Positions 25,643 through 38,230 of a DNA stretch of 64,000 nt are shown one piece after another. Made by a program: the position numbers and the translations under genes. Origin of the DNA: JAENWD01 sp963796915. Its GTDB lineage: Bacteria; Acidobacteriota; Vicinamibacteria; Vicinamibacterales; JAENWD01. The notes beneath the pieces were generated by a model, which had not been told where the DNA came from, did not search any database, and saw nothing but the letters and a program-made list of their open reading frames with translations. Numbering within the stretch: position 1 is the first letter of the stretch; each line of letters starts with the position of its first letter. The stretch covers positions 1 to 64,000 of the forward strand of contig CAWCNI010000005.1 in NCBI GenBank assembly GCA_963796915.1. Direction: 5' to 3'.

Positions 25643-26362
25643 TTACCCGTGGCGATGGACGAGATACAGGAGCGGGAACAGGAAGATCCAGACGATGTCG
25701 ACGAAGTGCCAGTAGAGCCCGAACAGCTCGACCGGGATGTGCCATTCCTTCGTGAAGTCGCCGCGGATAGCCATCCTGAGGAGCACGGCCAGGATGCCGA
25801 TGCCGATGATCATGTGGATCGCGTGCATCCCGGTCAGCGCGAAATACAGGAACATGAAGATCCGGACCTGCGACGCAATCGGCTGCAGCTCGGCGCTCTG
25901 CGACACGTCGAAGAAGCCGACTGCCGGGAACAGCGTGATCGTCGTCCCGTCCGGCAGGTGATGACCGAGGATCTTCACCTTGTATTCGAAGAACTTGATG
26001 ACCAGGAAGACCAAACCCAGGATGCCGGTGACGACCAGCAGCCCGATCGTCTGATTCTTCTTCCCCATCTGCGCGGCGTGCACCGCCAGCGCCACCGTCA
26101 GCGACGAGCCGATCAGCACGACGGTGTTGATGCCGCCGAGCGTGATGTCGAGCTCTTCGCTGGCCGCCGCAAATCCAGGGAAGTACCACATCCTGAAGAT
26201 CATGTAGGCGGCAAACATCCCGCCGAAGAACATGATTTCAGTGACCAGGAACACCCACATCCCGAGGGTCGCAGTCTCCTTCTGCTGCGCCATCGAGTCG
26301 AAGTGATGCTGCAGGCGCGGCGACGCGTGCAGCTCTCCGTGCGTCAGAGCCGCTTCAGGCAA
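25643..26362 (-). CDS. coxC: Cytochrome c oxidase subunit III
   Basis: 239 residues, apparently from a TTG at 26362 that overlaps the coxA stop by eight bases; the next in-frame ATG (MAQQKETATLGMWVFL) would remove a conserved N terminus. Several membrane helices are present with subunit III phrases such as LGMWVFLVTEIMFFGG and the late LTGMHAIHMIIGIG. A hydrophilic insertion around 130-160 is usual in caa3-type enzymes. The subunit does not bind metals. It supports proton uptake and stability of the core. Overlap with coxA and close spacing to coxD indicate one transcript. Confidence 0.92.
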   Translation of the reverse strand: MPEAALTHGELHASPRLQHHFDSMAQQKETATLGMWVFLVTEIMFFGGMFAAYMIFRMWYFPGFAAASEELDITLGGINTVVLIGSSLTVALAVHAAQMGKKNQTIGLLVVTGILGLVFLVIKFFEYKVKILGHHLPDGTTITLFPAVGFFDVSQSAELQPIASQVRIFMFLYFALTGMHAIHMIIGIGILAVLLRMAIRGDFTKEWHIPVELFGLYWHFVDIVWIFLFPLLYLVHRHG

Positions 26363-27989
26363 CCTTGACCTCCTCCGGATGGCCGTACGCGTGCGTGGCC
26401 TCTGTCACGACCGGTGTGCGGTCGAAGTTGAATGTCGGCGGCGGCGAGGTGGTCTCCCACTCCAGGCCCTTGGCGCCCCACGGGTTGTTCCCCGCCGGCT
26501 TGCCGTAGAACCACGACCAGGTCAGGTAGACCATCGGCAGCAGGTAGCCAACGCCAAGGACCGTCGCGCCGGCCGACGACAGCACGTTGAACAGCTGGAA
26601 CTCCGGGGGATACATCGCATAGCGGCGCGGCATCCCCAGGTAGCCGACGATGAACTGCGGGAAGAACGTCAGGTTGAAGCCGATGAACACGGTCAGCGCG
26701 CTCAACTTCGCCCAGCCCTCGGGATACAGCCGCCCGGTGATCTTGGGCCACCAGAAATGCAGGCCGCCCAGATACGCCATCAGCGTGCCGCCCACCATGA
26801 TGTAGTGGAAGTGCGCGACGACGAAGTAGGTGTCGGTCAGGTGGATGTCGAGGCCCATCGCCGCGAGGAACAGCCCGGTCAGGCCGCCAATCAGGAACAG
26901 GCCGATGAAGCCGAACGAGTAGAGCGTCGGCGTGTCGTAGGAGATCGAGCCCTTGTAGAGCGTCGCCGTCCAGTTGAACGTCTTGACCGCCGACGGCACC
27001 GCCACCAGATACGTGATGATCGAGAACACCAGGCCGGCATACGACGTCTGGCCGGCGACGAACATGTGGTGGCCCCAGACCAGGAAGCCGATGATCGCGA
27101 TGGCCAGGCTCGAGAACGCGACGAACGAGTAGCCGAAGACGTTCTTGCGGCATCCCGACGCGACGAGCTCCGACATGACCCCCATGCCCGGCAACACCAT
27201 GATGTAGACGGCCGGGTGCGAGTAGAACCAGAACAGGTGCTGGAAGAGGACCGGGTCGCCGCCGATGGTCGGGTCGAAGATGCCGACGCGCAGGCTGCGC
27301 TCGAACGCCATCAGCAGCACGGTGATCGCGATGACCGGCGTGCCGAGCACCATGATCAGGCTGGTCGCGTAGTGCGCCCAGATGAACAGCGGCAGCCGGA
27401 ACCACGTCAGGCCCGGCGCGCGCATCCGGTGGATCGTGACGATGAAGTTGAGCCCGGTGAGGATCGAGGAGAAGCCGGTGATGAACACGCCGAGGCCGGC
27501 CGTCAGCACGCGGCTGTTGCTCGACATCGAGCTGTAGGGCGTGTAGAACGTCCAGCCCGTGTCCACGCCGCCGCCGACGAGCGCCGCCAGCGCGAACAGC
27601 CCGCCGAGAATGTAGATGTACCAGCTCAGGAGGTTGATCTTCGGGAACGCCAGATCCTTGGCGCCGATCATGATCGGCACCAGGAAGTTGCCGAGCGTCG
27701 CCGGGATCGACGGGATCAGGAAGAAGAACACCATGATGACGCCGTGCATCGTGAACACACGGTTGTAGACATCCGACGTCATCAGCGATCCGGCCGGGCT
27801 CAGCAGCTGCAGCCGGATCAACAGCGCGAAGAACCCGCCGAGGAAGAAGAAGGCCGTCACCGAGAACAGGTAGAGCAGCGCGATCCGCTTGTGATCGGTC
27901 GTCAGCAGCCAGCTTTTGACGCCTTGCTGTTCGTTCAGGTAGTGGCGGGCTGGCATCACCGCCGCCGATGCCGTGGGAGATGTAATCAT
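26355..27989 (-). CDS. coxA: Cytochrome c oxidase subunit I, A2-type haem-copper oxidase
   Basis: 544 residues, about twelve helices. The first haem a ligand lies in FTMHGVIMVFFF. The helix VI segment reads FWFYSHPAVYIMVLPGMG, with Tyr256-Ser257 before the copper ligand His258 and the cross-linked Tyr262. YS instead of Glu marks the A2 subfamily, as in Rhodothermus and Thermus caa3 enzymes. Helix VII-VIII HH and the helix X HLTDTYFVVAHFHYIMVGG with two histidines complete the binuclear centre. The subunit reduces oxygen to water and pumps protons. It is expressed with the alternative complex III upstream. Confidence 0.97.
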   Translation of the reverse strand: MITSPTASAAVMPARHYLNEQQGVKSWLLTTDHKRIALLYLFSVTAFFFLGGFFALLIRLQLLSPAGSLMTSDVYNRVFTMHGVIMVFFFLIPSIPATLGNFLVPIMIGAKDLAFPKINLLSWYIYILGGLFALAALVGGGVDTGWTFYTPYSSMSSNSRVLTAGLGVFITGFSSILTGLNFIVTIHRMRAPGLTWFRLPLFIWAHYATSLIMVLGTPVIAITVLLMAFERSLRVGIFDPTIGGDPVLFQHLFWFYSHPAVYIMVLPGMGVMSELVASGCRKNVFGYSFVAFSSLAIAIIGFLVWGHHMFVAGQTSYAGLVFSIITYLVAVPSAVKTFNWTATLYKGSISYDTPTLYSFGFIGLFLIGGLTGLFLAAMGLDIHLTDTYFVVAHFHYIMVGGTLMAYLGGLHFWWPKITGRLYPEGWAKLSALTVFIGFNLTFFPQFIVGYLGMPRRYAMYPPEFQLFNVLSSAGATVLGVGYLLPMVYLTWSWFYGKPAGNNPWGAKGLEWETTSPPPTFNFDRTPVVTEATHAYGHPEEVKVA

Positions 27990-28006
27990 GGCCTTCGCGT
28001 CCGTCT

Positions 28007-28990
28007 CTACTTGGCCGGGGCCGGAGCCGCGGCCGCCGCTGTCGCTGGCGCCGCGCCGCGGATCGCCTGCAGCGACTTGATGTATTCGGTCAGCGCGAGC
28101 AGCTGTTCCTCGCTCACCTGCCCCTGGAACGTCGGCATGATGGGCGCGAAGCCCGCCACGACCTTGGCAGTGGGGTTCAGAATCGACTCGCGGACATAGC
28201 CGGCATCCGCCACGACGGTGTTGCCGTTGGCAAGCTGGACGGTGCTGCCGAACACGCCGTTCAACACCGGTCCGCGCCCCTGCGAGTCGCCCCGGTGACA
28301 GGTGATGCAGGCGAGCGAGGTGAACAGCTTCTCACCGCGCTGCGCCAGCGTGCCTTCCGCGCCGCCGCCGCCCAGCCACGACTGGTACTCCTCCTGCGGC
28401 ATCACGATGACCCTGCCGATCATGCCCGAATGCCGCGTGCCGCAATACTCGGCGCAGAAGATGTGGTAGGTGCCGACCTGCGTCGCCGTGAACCAGAGCT
28501 GCGTGTAGCGGCCCGGGATCGCGTCCATCTTGGTGCGGAACGACGGGAAGTAGAGATCGTGCAGGACGTCCTCGGAGGTCATCAGCACGCGCACCGGCGT
28601 GTTGACCGGCACGTGCAGCTCGTTGATCTCGCGCTGTCCTTCGGGATGCTGGAACTTCCACATCCACTGCTTGCCGACGGCGTAGATGTCCATCGCCTCG
28701 TCGGGCACGCGCACCAGGGCGAAGTAGACGCTGGCGCCCCACACGAACATGACCATCGCGAGCACGAACGGAATGCCGGTCCAGATCAGCTCGAGCACCA
28801 GCGACCCGTGAATCGGCTCGCCGACTTCATCGGGCGATCGGCGGCGGAACCGGATCGCGAACGCGATGACGAGCACCGTCACCAGCACGGCGAAGAACGC
28901 GCTGGACGCCACCAGGAAGAAATAGAGGTTGTCCACGCGGGAGGCCAGCGTGGATGCCTGCTCGGGGAACAGCGGGATGGGAGGTTGCAT
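28007..28990 (-). CDS. coxB: Cytochrome c oxidase subunit II with fused cytochrome c (caa3-type)
   Basis: 327 residues. Two N-terminal helices (about 21-47 and 66-90) anchor a periplasmic cupredoxin with the CuA site (WMWKFQHP; HDLYFPSFRTK; FCAEYCGTRHSGM). A C-terminal cytochrome c domain follows with CITCH at 228-232 and the Met ligand in FAPIMPTFQGQ. The fusion makes the enzyme caa3: electrons arrive on the haem, pass through CuA, then reach subunit I. An Ala/Pro tail ends the protein. It lies between the Sco gene and coxA with short spacers. Confidence 0.96.
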   Translation of the reverse strand: MQPPIPLFPEQASTLASRVDNLYFFLVASSAFFAVLVTVLVIAFAIRFRRRSPDEVGEPIHGSLVLELIWTGIPFVLAMVMFVWGASVYFALVRVPDEAMDIYAVGKQWMWKFQHPEGQREINELHVPVNTPVRVLMTSEDVLHDLYFPSFRTKMDAIPGRYTQLWFTATQVGTYHIFCAEYCGTRHSGMIGRVIVMPQEEYQSWLGGGGAEGTLAQRGEKLFTSLACITCHRGDSQGRGPVLNGVFGSTVQLANGNTVVADAGYVRESILNPTAKVVAGFAPIMPTFQGQVSEEQLLALTEYIKSLQAIRGAAPATAAAAAPAPAK

Positions 28991-29026
28991 GTGCTCTCGT
29001 AGAGTCCGTCGATCGTGTCGCTCGCC

Positions 29027-29896
29027 TCAGGCGTGCGCGCCGCGCTGGAGGAGCCCCCTCTGCCGCTCCCGACGCCGCAAAAGAACGATGCCCCCGACAA
29101 TCAGGAGCACTGTGGCTACGCCAGCGATCCGTACGAGGTTCATCACCGCCAGGCTGTACCTGCCCGTTGACGGGTCGTAGTGGAAGCACGCGAGCAGCAC
29201 CTGGTCGACGGGGCTGCCGATCTTGTGGTTCCCCGCTTCGACCAGCGCCAGACGCAGGTCCCGCGGGCCGTACTCGATGCCGTAGAAGTAATGTGACAGC
29301 CGGCCCTCCGGCGTCGCCACCATGATGCCGCTGGCGTGGGCGAACTGGCCGACCGACGCGTTGTAGGCGTAGCGGAACCCGACCGCGCGCGTCAGCGCGC
29401 CGATCTCACGCGGGCTCCCGGTCAGGAAGTGCCAGCCGTTCTCGGCGCCCGCGCGCTTGTAGCGGCCGAGATACGCCGCCTTCTTCTGGCGCGCCAGCTC
29501 GGGCGTGTCCTTCGGGTCGAAACTCACGGTGACGACCTCGAACTCCTTCCCGATCGAGAAGTTCAACACGCCGATCGAGCTGACCAGCCCGTTGAGCACC
29601 TCGGTGCACAGCATCGGGCACTCGAAGTAGTTCAGCGTCAGGATCACCGGCCGCTGCCCGAAGTAGTCGCCGAGCTTCACAGAACGGCCGCTCTCGTCCT
29701 TGAACGTCAGGTCGAGCGGCAATTGCGTGTTCAGCTTCTGGTCGAGGCCCACTTCCTGCAGCAACTCCGGCACCGCCTGCGCCGGCGGCACGCCTGCGCC
29801 CGGCCGCTCGCCCGGCGCCGGACCGAGATCCTGCGCCACGGCTGCCTGCGCGCCGAGCATCAGTCCCCCGATCAACACCGTCACGGCAAGTCGCAT
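29027..29896 (-). CDS. SCO1/SenC-family copper chaperone
   Basis: 289 residues from ATG 29896 (GTG one codon before). A signal peptide (1-21) precedes a thioredoxin fold whose copper motif is CPMLC at 93-97 with the third ligand His187 in QFAHASGI. A C-terminal membrane helix (about 253-273) followed by Arg-rich residues would anchor the domain to the periplasmic face, which is less common than N-terminal anchoring. Sco proteins load or reduce the CuA centre of subunit II, whose gene follows directly. Its place between the act and cox genes fits that role. Confidence 0.93.
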   Translation of the reverse strand: MRLAVTVLIGGLMLGAQAAVAQDLGPAPGERPGAGVPPAQAVPELLQEVGLDQKLNTQLPLDLTFKDESGRSVKLGDYFGQRPVILTLNYFECPMLCTEVLNGLVSSIGVLNFSIGKEFEVVTVSFDPKDTPELARQKKAAYLGRYKRAGAENGWHFLTGSPREIGALTRAVGFRYAYNASVGQFAHASGIMVATPEGRLSHYFYGIEYGPRDLRLALVEAGNHKIGSPVDQVLLACFHYDPSTGRYSLAVMNLVRIAGVATVLLIVGGIVLLRRRERQRGLLQRGAHA

Positions 29897-29915
29897 CACA
29901 CGTGTCCCGCGTTCC

Positions 29916-30401
29916 TCAGTGCTTCACCGGCGCGGCCGGCTTCGCCGGCGGCGCGGTTCTGGTCATCGCGGCTGGCGTGGCCGCCGCGGGCGCAGTCACG
30001 GCGGCACCCGTGGCGGGCGCCTCGGTCCGGTACGGCAGGCCCTTCTCCGCCAGGATGTCGATCGCGCGCTCGACTGGAATCCGCACGACGCCGGCGTTTT
30101 TGTCCACCCAGGCGTAGTTGTCGAGAATCCGCGCCTCGTCGCGACGGAGGCCCTTGATGTCGTCGAAGGGGTAGGTCTGCAGGCGCGGCGCCGGCGGCAG
30201 CGGACGCGTCACGCCGACTGCCAGCGGGTACGACCCGACCTTCTCGGCGACTTCGCGCGCATCCAGGTACTTGTAGAGGCCCACGACAACGAGGGCGCAC
30301 GCGACAGTCACCAGCGTCAGGAACACCGCGAACCGCACCAGCGGCGCGATCTCGGCGTCTGTCGTCTCGTGCCCGACAAGTTCTGCGTTGTGCTCGCTCA
30401 T
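29916..30401 (-). CDS. Single-helix periplasmic protein of the act-cox cluster
   Basis: 161 residues with a cytoplasmic N terminus, one membrane helix (about 22-44), then a periplasmic part. That part has PPAPRLQTYPFDDIKGLR, an ILDNYAWVDKNAGVVRIP segment and RAIDILAEKGLPYR, ending in an Ala/Pro/Thr-rich tail. No cofactor motif is present. Proteins with this wording occur between alternative complex III and Sco/cox genes in other bacteria, to my recollection without an assigned role. It may bridge or assemble the ACIII-oxidase supercomplex; that is inference from position only. Spacing to Sco is about 20 bases. Confidence 0.75.
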   Translation of the reverse strand: MSEHNAELVGHETTDAEIAPLVRFAVFLTLVTVACALVVVGLYKYLDAREVAEKVGSYPLAVGVTRPLPPAPRLQTYPFDDIKGLRRDEARILDNYAWVDKNAGVVRIPVERAIDILAEKGLPYRTEAPATGAAVTAPAAATPAAMTRTAPPAKPAAPVKH

Positions 30402-30442
30402 CAGTCCAGTCTCAACTCACCGTTCCGGCTATCCACGACGAT

Positions 30443-31624
30443 TCAGTGACCGGGCGCCCGTTCGAGCACCTCGGGGAGGCCCGCATCGCCGAGAGGGAGC
30501 AGCGGACGCGATCCGAGATGCCACAGGAACACCGCGACCCAGATGCCGCCAACCGCCAGCGGCGTCACGAAGTTGATCCATCCGAGCGCGTGGGTCGCGT
30601 GCCGCTCATAGGGCCCGAGCAGCCAGAACAGATCCACGAACCGCATCGCCAGGATGTAGACCGCGACCAGCGCCAGCGCGTGGCTGCGCTTCAGGTCGCG
30701 ATTGAGCAGCAGCAGGTACGGCAGCACGAAGTGGCCGACGATGAGCAGCGCGCTCACGTAGACCCAGGCGCCTTCGATGCGCGTCAGGTAGAAGCCGATT
30801 TCCTCGGGCAGGTTCGCCGACCAGATGATCAGGAACTGCGAGAACTGGAAGTAGGCCCACAGCATGACGAAGGCGAGCATCAGCTTGCCCAGGTCGTGCA
30901 AATGGTCCGCGGCAAACACCCTCGACATCGGCTCGGACTTCGCCAGCCAGATGATGACGACGATGGTGAAGGCCATCGAGCCGAGGCCCTGTCCGCCGAG
31001 CATCAGGATCCCGTAGATCGACGAGGTCCAGTGCGGGTCCACCGACATCAGCCAGTCGACCGAGGCGAAGAACAACGTGATGCCATAGAGCAGGAGCCCG
31101 CCGCCGCTCAGCCGCTGCATCTTCAGGGCGAGCTTGTCGTCGGGCGCCGTGTCCTGCCGGCGCGACCAGCCGGTGAGCGTGTAGGTCAGGCCGATCCACA
31201 GCGCGAAGTAGAAGGCGGCGCGGATGTAGAAGAACGAGACGTTCAGGTACGGCGCCCGGTGCTGCAGGATCTTGTCCGTCGCCACCAGGTCCGGGCGGGC
31301 CCACGGATAGAGGTACGACACGCCGAAGGCGATCGGCAGAAAGGCCAGCGCCATCAGCGGCAGCGTCCGGCTCGAGGCCTCGAAAATCCGCCGCGTGACG
31401 ACGCCCCACTGGCCGCCCGACAGATGGTGGACCATCATCCAGGCCATCGAGCCGAGCGACACCCCCAGCCAGAACAGGTACGCGATGAGCCAGGCCCGGA
31501 AGAACTGCTCGTGGCTCGCCGAGTAGCCAACCGCGCAGAGTCCCAGCCCGATCACGCCCACGACCAGGGCGACTCGCTGCATGCTGCCAGCGCGCGACGG
31601 CGCGGAGTAGGTGGCTTCGCTCAT
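30443..31624 (-). CDS. actF: Alternative complex III membrane subunit ActF
   Basis: 393 residues from ATG 31624, four bases after the actE stop with GGAGAGAAG inside the end of actE. About ten membrane helices are present. Characteristic phrases are FRAWLIAYLFWLGVSLGS near the start, RAPYLNVSFFYIRAAFYF in the middle and SQFLIIWSANLPEEIGFYL later. ActF is a paralogue-like partner of ActC in the quinol:electron acceptor oxidoreductase, contributing membrane helices and possibly proton paths. The gene order actA-B-C-D-E-F is complete here. Confidence 0.93.
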   Translation of the reverse strand: MSEATYSAPSRAGSMQRVALVVGVIGLGLCAVGYSASHEQFFRAWLIAYLFWLGVSLGSMAWMMVHHLSGGQWGVVTRRIFEASSRTLPLMALAFLPIAFGVSYLYPWARPDLVATDKILQHRAPYLNVSFFYIRAAFYFALWIGLTYTLTGWSRRQDTAPDDKLALKMQRLSGGGLLLYGITLFFASVDWLMSVDPHWTSSIYGILMLGGQGLGSMAFTIVVIIWLAKSEPMSRVFAADHLHDLGKLMLAFVMLWAYFQFSQFLIIWSANLPEEIGFYLTRIEGAWVYVSALLIVGHFVLPYLLLLNRDLKRSHALALVAVYILAMRFVDLFWLLGPYERHATHALGWINFVTPLAVGGIWVAVFLWHLGSRPLLPLGDAGLPEVLERAPGH

Positions 31625-31628
31625 CGCT

Positions 31629-32267
31629 TCACTTCTCTCCGGCGGCGCCATGCGACGCGGCGGGCTTCTCGACAGACTCGGGCGCGTCGAGCTCGCCGCG
31701 GCGATCCTGCGGCACGTCGGCCAGCGGCGCGCGCTGGCTGTACTGCAGCGCGCGAATATACGCGGCGATGGCCCAGCGGTCCTTGACGGGCACCTGCGCC
31801 TTGTAGTCCTGCATCGCGCCGAACCCGTTGGTCATCACGTCGAAGTAGTAGCCGACGGGCTGGTTGCGCACCTTGTCGTCGTGGAACGAGGGCGGCGGCC
31901 GCAGGCCGCGCTGCACGATCATCCCGTTGCCGTACGCCGTCCGCCCATGACAGGGCGAGCAGTAGATGTTGAAGCGCTCGTGCCCGCGCTCGAGCACCGC
32001 CCGGGTGACAGGAAACGGAAATTGGTCGGCGAGCTGGCCGTTCACCTTGCCGGCAAACATCAGCTCGTCGTCGTTGAGGTGTCCGCGGGCGACGGTGCCC
32101 TCGACCAGCGGCCGCATCCCGCGGCCGTCGGCAAACGCATCGGTCTCTTCGTACGGGTCGACGCGCGGCGCGTTGTGCATGTCCTGCCGGCAGCCGGCGC
32201 CAAGCGCGGCCGACACCAGCACGACGCCGAGCGCCGCACGCGGCGAATACCAGGCGTTACTGCGCAA
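31629..32267 (-). CDS. actE: Alternative complex III monohaem cytochrome c lipoprotein ActE
   Basis: 212 residues from a TTG at 32267 that overlaps the actD stop by eleven bases; no better ATG precedes the lipobox. The lipobox ALGAGC puts the lipid Cys at 26. The haem motif CSPCH is at 103-107 and a likely Met ligand lies in MTNGFGAMQDY. In ACIII the membrane-anchored ActE passes electrons from the FeS/haem subunits towards the oxidase. The C-terminal tail is charged and probably disordered. Confidence 0.93.
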   Translation of the reverse strand: MRSNAWYSPRAALGVVLVSAALGAGCRQDMHNAPRVDPYEETDAFADGRGMRPLVEGTVARGHLNDDELMFAGKVNGQLADQFPFPVTRAVLERGHERFNIYCSPCHGRTAYGNGMIVQRGLRPPPSFHDDKVRNQPVGYYFDVMTNGFGAMQDYKAQVPVKDRWAIAAYIRALQYSQRAPLADVPQDRRGELDAPESVEKPAASHGAAGEK

Positions 32268-32805
32268 CGTCGTTCACTCCGAGGGGGTGCAGGCTCTCGA
32301 GAAACGCCCGCGTGGCCGCCAGGTCGAACTTCCCGTCCGCCGCCTCGATGCAGAGGAAGAAGCGGTCGCCGGTCGCATTCGAGAAGTTCGGCGCGTTGAA
32401 CACCGGGTGATACGGCAGCGGCAGGCCGTTGAGCGCGATCATCCCGACCACGGCGGTGATCGAGGCCAGCAGGATCGTGGTCTCGTACGCCGGAATCACG
32501 AAGGCCGGCCAGCTCGCGAACGGCCGCCCGCCGATATTCAGCGGGTAGTCGATCACCGAAATCCAGTACTCGAGCGCGAAGCCGCCAAGCATGCCGGCGA
32601 TGCCGCCGAGCAGCACCAGCCACGGCAGCTTCGTGCGCGGCAGCCGCAGCGCGGCGTCCAGCTCGTGGATCGGGAACGGCGTGAAGGCGTCCACCTTCAC
32701 GTAGCCGGCGTCCTTCGCCTTGCGTGCCGCCGACACGATGGCCGTGGCCGAGTCGAACTCGGCCATCAGGCCATACACGGCGGGCGTCTCGTCCACGTGA
32801 TGCAT
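32257..32805 (-). CDS. actD: Alternative complex III subunit ActD (DUF3341)
   Basis: 182 residues from ATG 32805, eleven bases after the actC stop. The soluble start (VYGLMAEFDSATAIVSAARK, then VDAFTPFPIHELDAAL) is typical of DUF3341. Two membrane helices (about 60-80 and 95-120) and a further soluble end follow (FNAPNFSNATGDRFFLC). Because of a one-base insertion in actC, this frame also appears joined to the N-terminal part of actC, but the two are separate genes. The subunit helps anchor ActA/B to the membrane subunits. Confidence 0.92.
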   Translation of the reverse strand: MHHVDETPAVYGLMAEFDSATAIVSAARKAKDAGYVKVDAFTPFPIHELDAALRLPRTKLPWLVLLGGIAGMLGGFALEYWISVIDYPLNIGGRPFASWPAFVIPAYETTILLASITAVVGMIALNGLPLPYHPVFNAPNFSNATGDRFFLCIEAADGKFDLAATRAFLESLHPLGVNDVAQ

Positions 32806-32816
32806 AGAGTCCGCGC

Positions 32817-34245
32817 CTAGTGAGCGCCGTCCCCTTTCACCTTCGCGCCCGGCATGATCGTCCGCATCTCGAACATCGAGATCATCGGGACGAAGCGCAG
32901 GAACAGGAACATCAGCCACGTAAACAGGCCGAGCGTGCCGACATACGTCATCCAGTCCCACCGCGTGCCGGCATACATGCCCCACGACGACGGCAGGAAG
33001 TCGCGGCTCAGGCTGGTGACGACGATGACGAAGCGCTCGAGCCACATGCCGACGTTGACCACCAGCGAGATGGCGAACAGCAGCGGGACGTTGGTCCGCA
33101 CCTTCTTGAACCACAACGACTGCGGCATGATGCCGTTGCAGAAGATGAGGAACCAGTACATGTACCAGTAGTTGCCGGTAACGCCGGTTCGCGATCATGA
33201 AGCCTTCATGGTCGTTGCCGCTGAACCACCCCATGAACGCTTCGACCGAGTAGCCGTAGAGCACGATCAGGCCGGTGACCAGCATGATCTTCGCCATGTT
33301 CTGGATGTGGCGCAGCGTGATGAACGACTCCATGCCGTAGTAGGCGCGGATGGGAATCGCCAGCGTCAGCACCATCGCGAAGCCGGAGTAGATGGCGCCG
33401 GCGACGAAGTACGGCGGGAAGATCGTCGCGTGCCAGCCCGGCATGACGCTCACCGCGAAGTCGAAGCTCACGACCGTGTGCACCGAGAGCACGAGCGGAG
33501 TCGCAAGGCCCGCCAGCAGCAGCGACGCCGTCTCGTAGCGCTGCCAGTGCATCGCCGAGCCGCGCCAGCCGAGCGCGAAGATGCCGTAGATCCGCTTCAC
33601 CCACAGCGGCTGCGCGCGATCGCGCATCGTCGCCAGGTCCGGGATCAGGCCGACGTACCAGAACAGGATCGAGACCGTCGCATAGGTCGACACCGCGAAG
33701 ACGTCCCAGATCAGGGGACTGCGGAAGTTCGGCCAGATGGTCATCGTGTTCGGATACGGGAACAGCCAGTAGGCTGCCAGCCACGGCCGCCCGGTATGGA
33801 ACACCGGAAACACCGCCGCGCACATGACCGCGAAGATCGTCATCGCCTCGGCGAAGCGGCTGATCGACATGCGCCACTTCTGCCGGAACAGCAGCAGGAT
33901 GGCCGAGATGAGCGTGCCGGCGTGGCCGATGCCGATCCACCAGACGAAGTTGACGATCGCGAAGCCCCAGCCGACCGGGATGTTCACGCCCCAGATGCCG
34001 GTGCCCTTGACCAGCAGCCAGGTGACTGCCAGCAGGAACATGTTCATGACGCCGAAGGCGATCACGAACCCCACCAGCCAGCCGGGCAGGAATCCGGGCC
34101 GGAGGATGGCCGAGGCGATCTTGTCGGTGACCGAGCCGAACGAGTGGCCCGGCCCCATGACGTCGGAGGAACGCGGGCGCGCCATGCCGGCCGGCGCCGG
34201 CGCGCTGTGCGATTCCATCGGTGGTTGACGATCAGGCATAGTCAA
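32817..34245 (-). CDS. actC: Alternative complex III quinol-binding subunit ActC (NrfD/PsrC-like), one frameshift
   Basis: About 353 residues read normally from ATG 34245 (GWLVGFVIAFGVMNMFLLAV and onward, ten-helix NrfD fold). After GFMIAN the frame shifts, and the last part continues as VTGNYWYMYWFLIFCNGIMP, with two or three more helices. One extra base near 33183 explains it; removing it gives 475 residues, normal for ActC. ActC holds the quinol-binding site and is essential for complex function. The otherwise intact operon argues for a sequence error. It follows actB by seven bases and precedes actD by eleven. Confidence 0.88.
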
Positions 34246-34252
34246 CTCGCAC

Positions 34253-37327
<3,075 letters not shown>

Positions 37328-37408
37328 GTGGATGTCGTGCCCGCTGCTGCCGTCACCGTCCGCCGCGGTCGGCCGCGGCGTTGTTCCAAGAACTCTTCCC
37401 GACGCCGC

Positions 37409-38059
37409 CTAGCGATGGCACGTCGAGCACGAGGTCAGCGACTGAATCTGGTATTCCTTCACGAGCCGGGCGCCGAGCTCCATCTGATCCGGCGGCGCCT
37501 GATAGTCCATCCTCGTCACCGCCTCGCGCGGCCGCACGTACTTTGCGGGGTTGCGGTGGCAGTCGAGACACCATCCCATCTGCAGGCTCGACTGCTGGTA
37601 CAGCAACGGCATCTTGTCGACCCTGCCGTGGCACGTCGCGCACCCGACGCCCTTTTTCACGTGGACGCTGTGGTTGAAGTACACGAAGTCCGGCAGGTCG
37701 TGCACCCGCGTCCAGTGCAGCGGCTTGTCGTCGCGGAAGCTGGCGCGGACGATCTCGAGGTACGGGCTCGTCAGCCAGATCTGCGAGTGGCAGTTCATGC
37801 AGGTCTTGGTCGGCGGAATGCCAGCCGACGGACCGGTCTCGACCGACGTGTGACAGAACCGGCAGTCGATGCCGAGCCCACCCGCGTGGTGCTGATGGCT
37901 GAACTGCACGGGCTGCTCGCGCACGGTTTCCGCGCGCGTGGCGTAGGGGGAGCGGCTCAAGCGGTCGAGCGTGAGCCCCAGGACCCCCAGCAGGATCACC
38001 AGGCCAATGATGCTCCCACGGGCATAGCTATTGGCACTCGGCGGGAAAATCTGCGACAT
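37409..38059 (-). CDS. actA: Alternative complex III pentahaem cytochrome c ActA
   Basis: 216 residues with an N-terminal membrane helix (about 16-31) and five haem c motifs: CRFCH 66-70, CMNCH 87-91, CATCH 140-144, CLDCH 164-168 and CSTCH 211-215. Many additional histidines (SHQHH, VYFNHSVHVKK) can serve as distal ligands. ActA faces the periplasm and collects electrons from ActB. It is the first gene of the act-cox run, about 165 bases downstream of a sigma70-like promoter. Confidence 0.95.
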   Translation of the reverse strand: MSQIFPPSANSYARGSIIGLVILLGVLGLTLDRLSRSPYATRAETVREQPVQFSHQHHAGGLGIDCRFCHTSVETGPSAGIPPTKTCMNCHSQIWLTSPYLEIVRASFRDDKPLHWTRVHDLPDFVYFNHSVHVKKGVGCATCHGRVDKMPLLYQQSSLQMGWCLDCHRNPAKYVRPREAVTRMDYQAPPDQMELGARLVKEYQIQSLTSCSTCHR

Positions 38060-38230
38060 CGTCAGTCGTCTTCATGGATTCGCCGCCGGCCGGATCCAGG
38101 CCGCCGAGAGGCGAGAAGTGCGTGACGGGGGTATCGCCGGGGGCCAGTCGAGATCGACGGCCGCCGCACGCACCGATCCTGAGGTCGGATCGAATCTGCG
38201 GCGACTTGCGGCTCCGAAACGCCCGTCAGA

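Noticed and set aside
32257..34245. A single 662-residue ActC-ActD fusion protein
   Set aside because: The middle third of that frame is Arg/His/Val-rich nonsense, while the proper ActC end reads in another frame to a stop at 32817. One extra base explains the apparent fusion.
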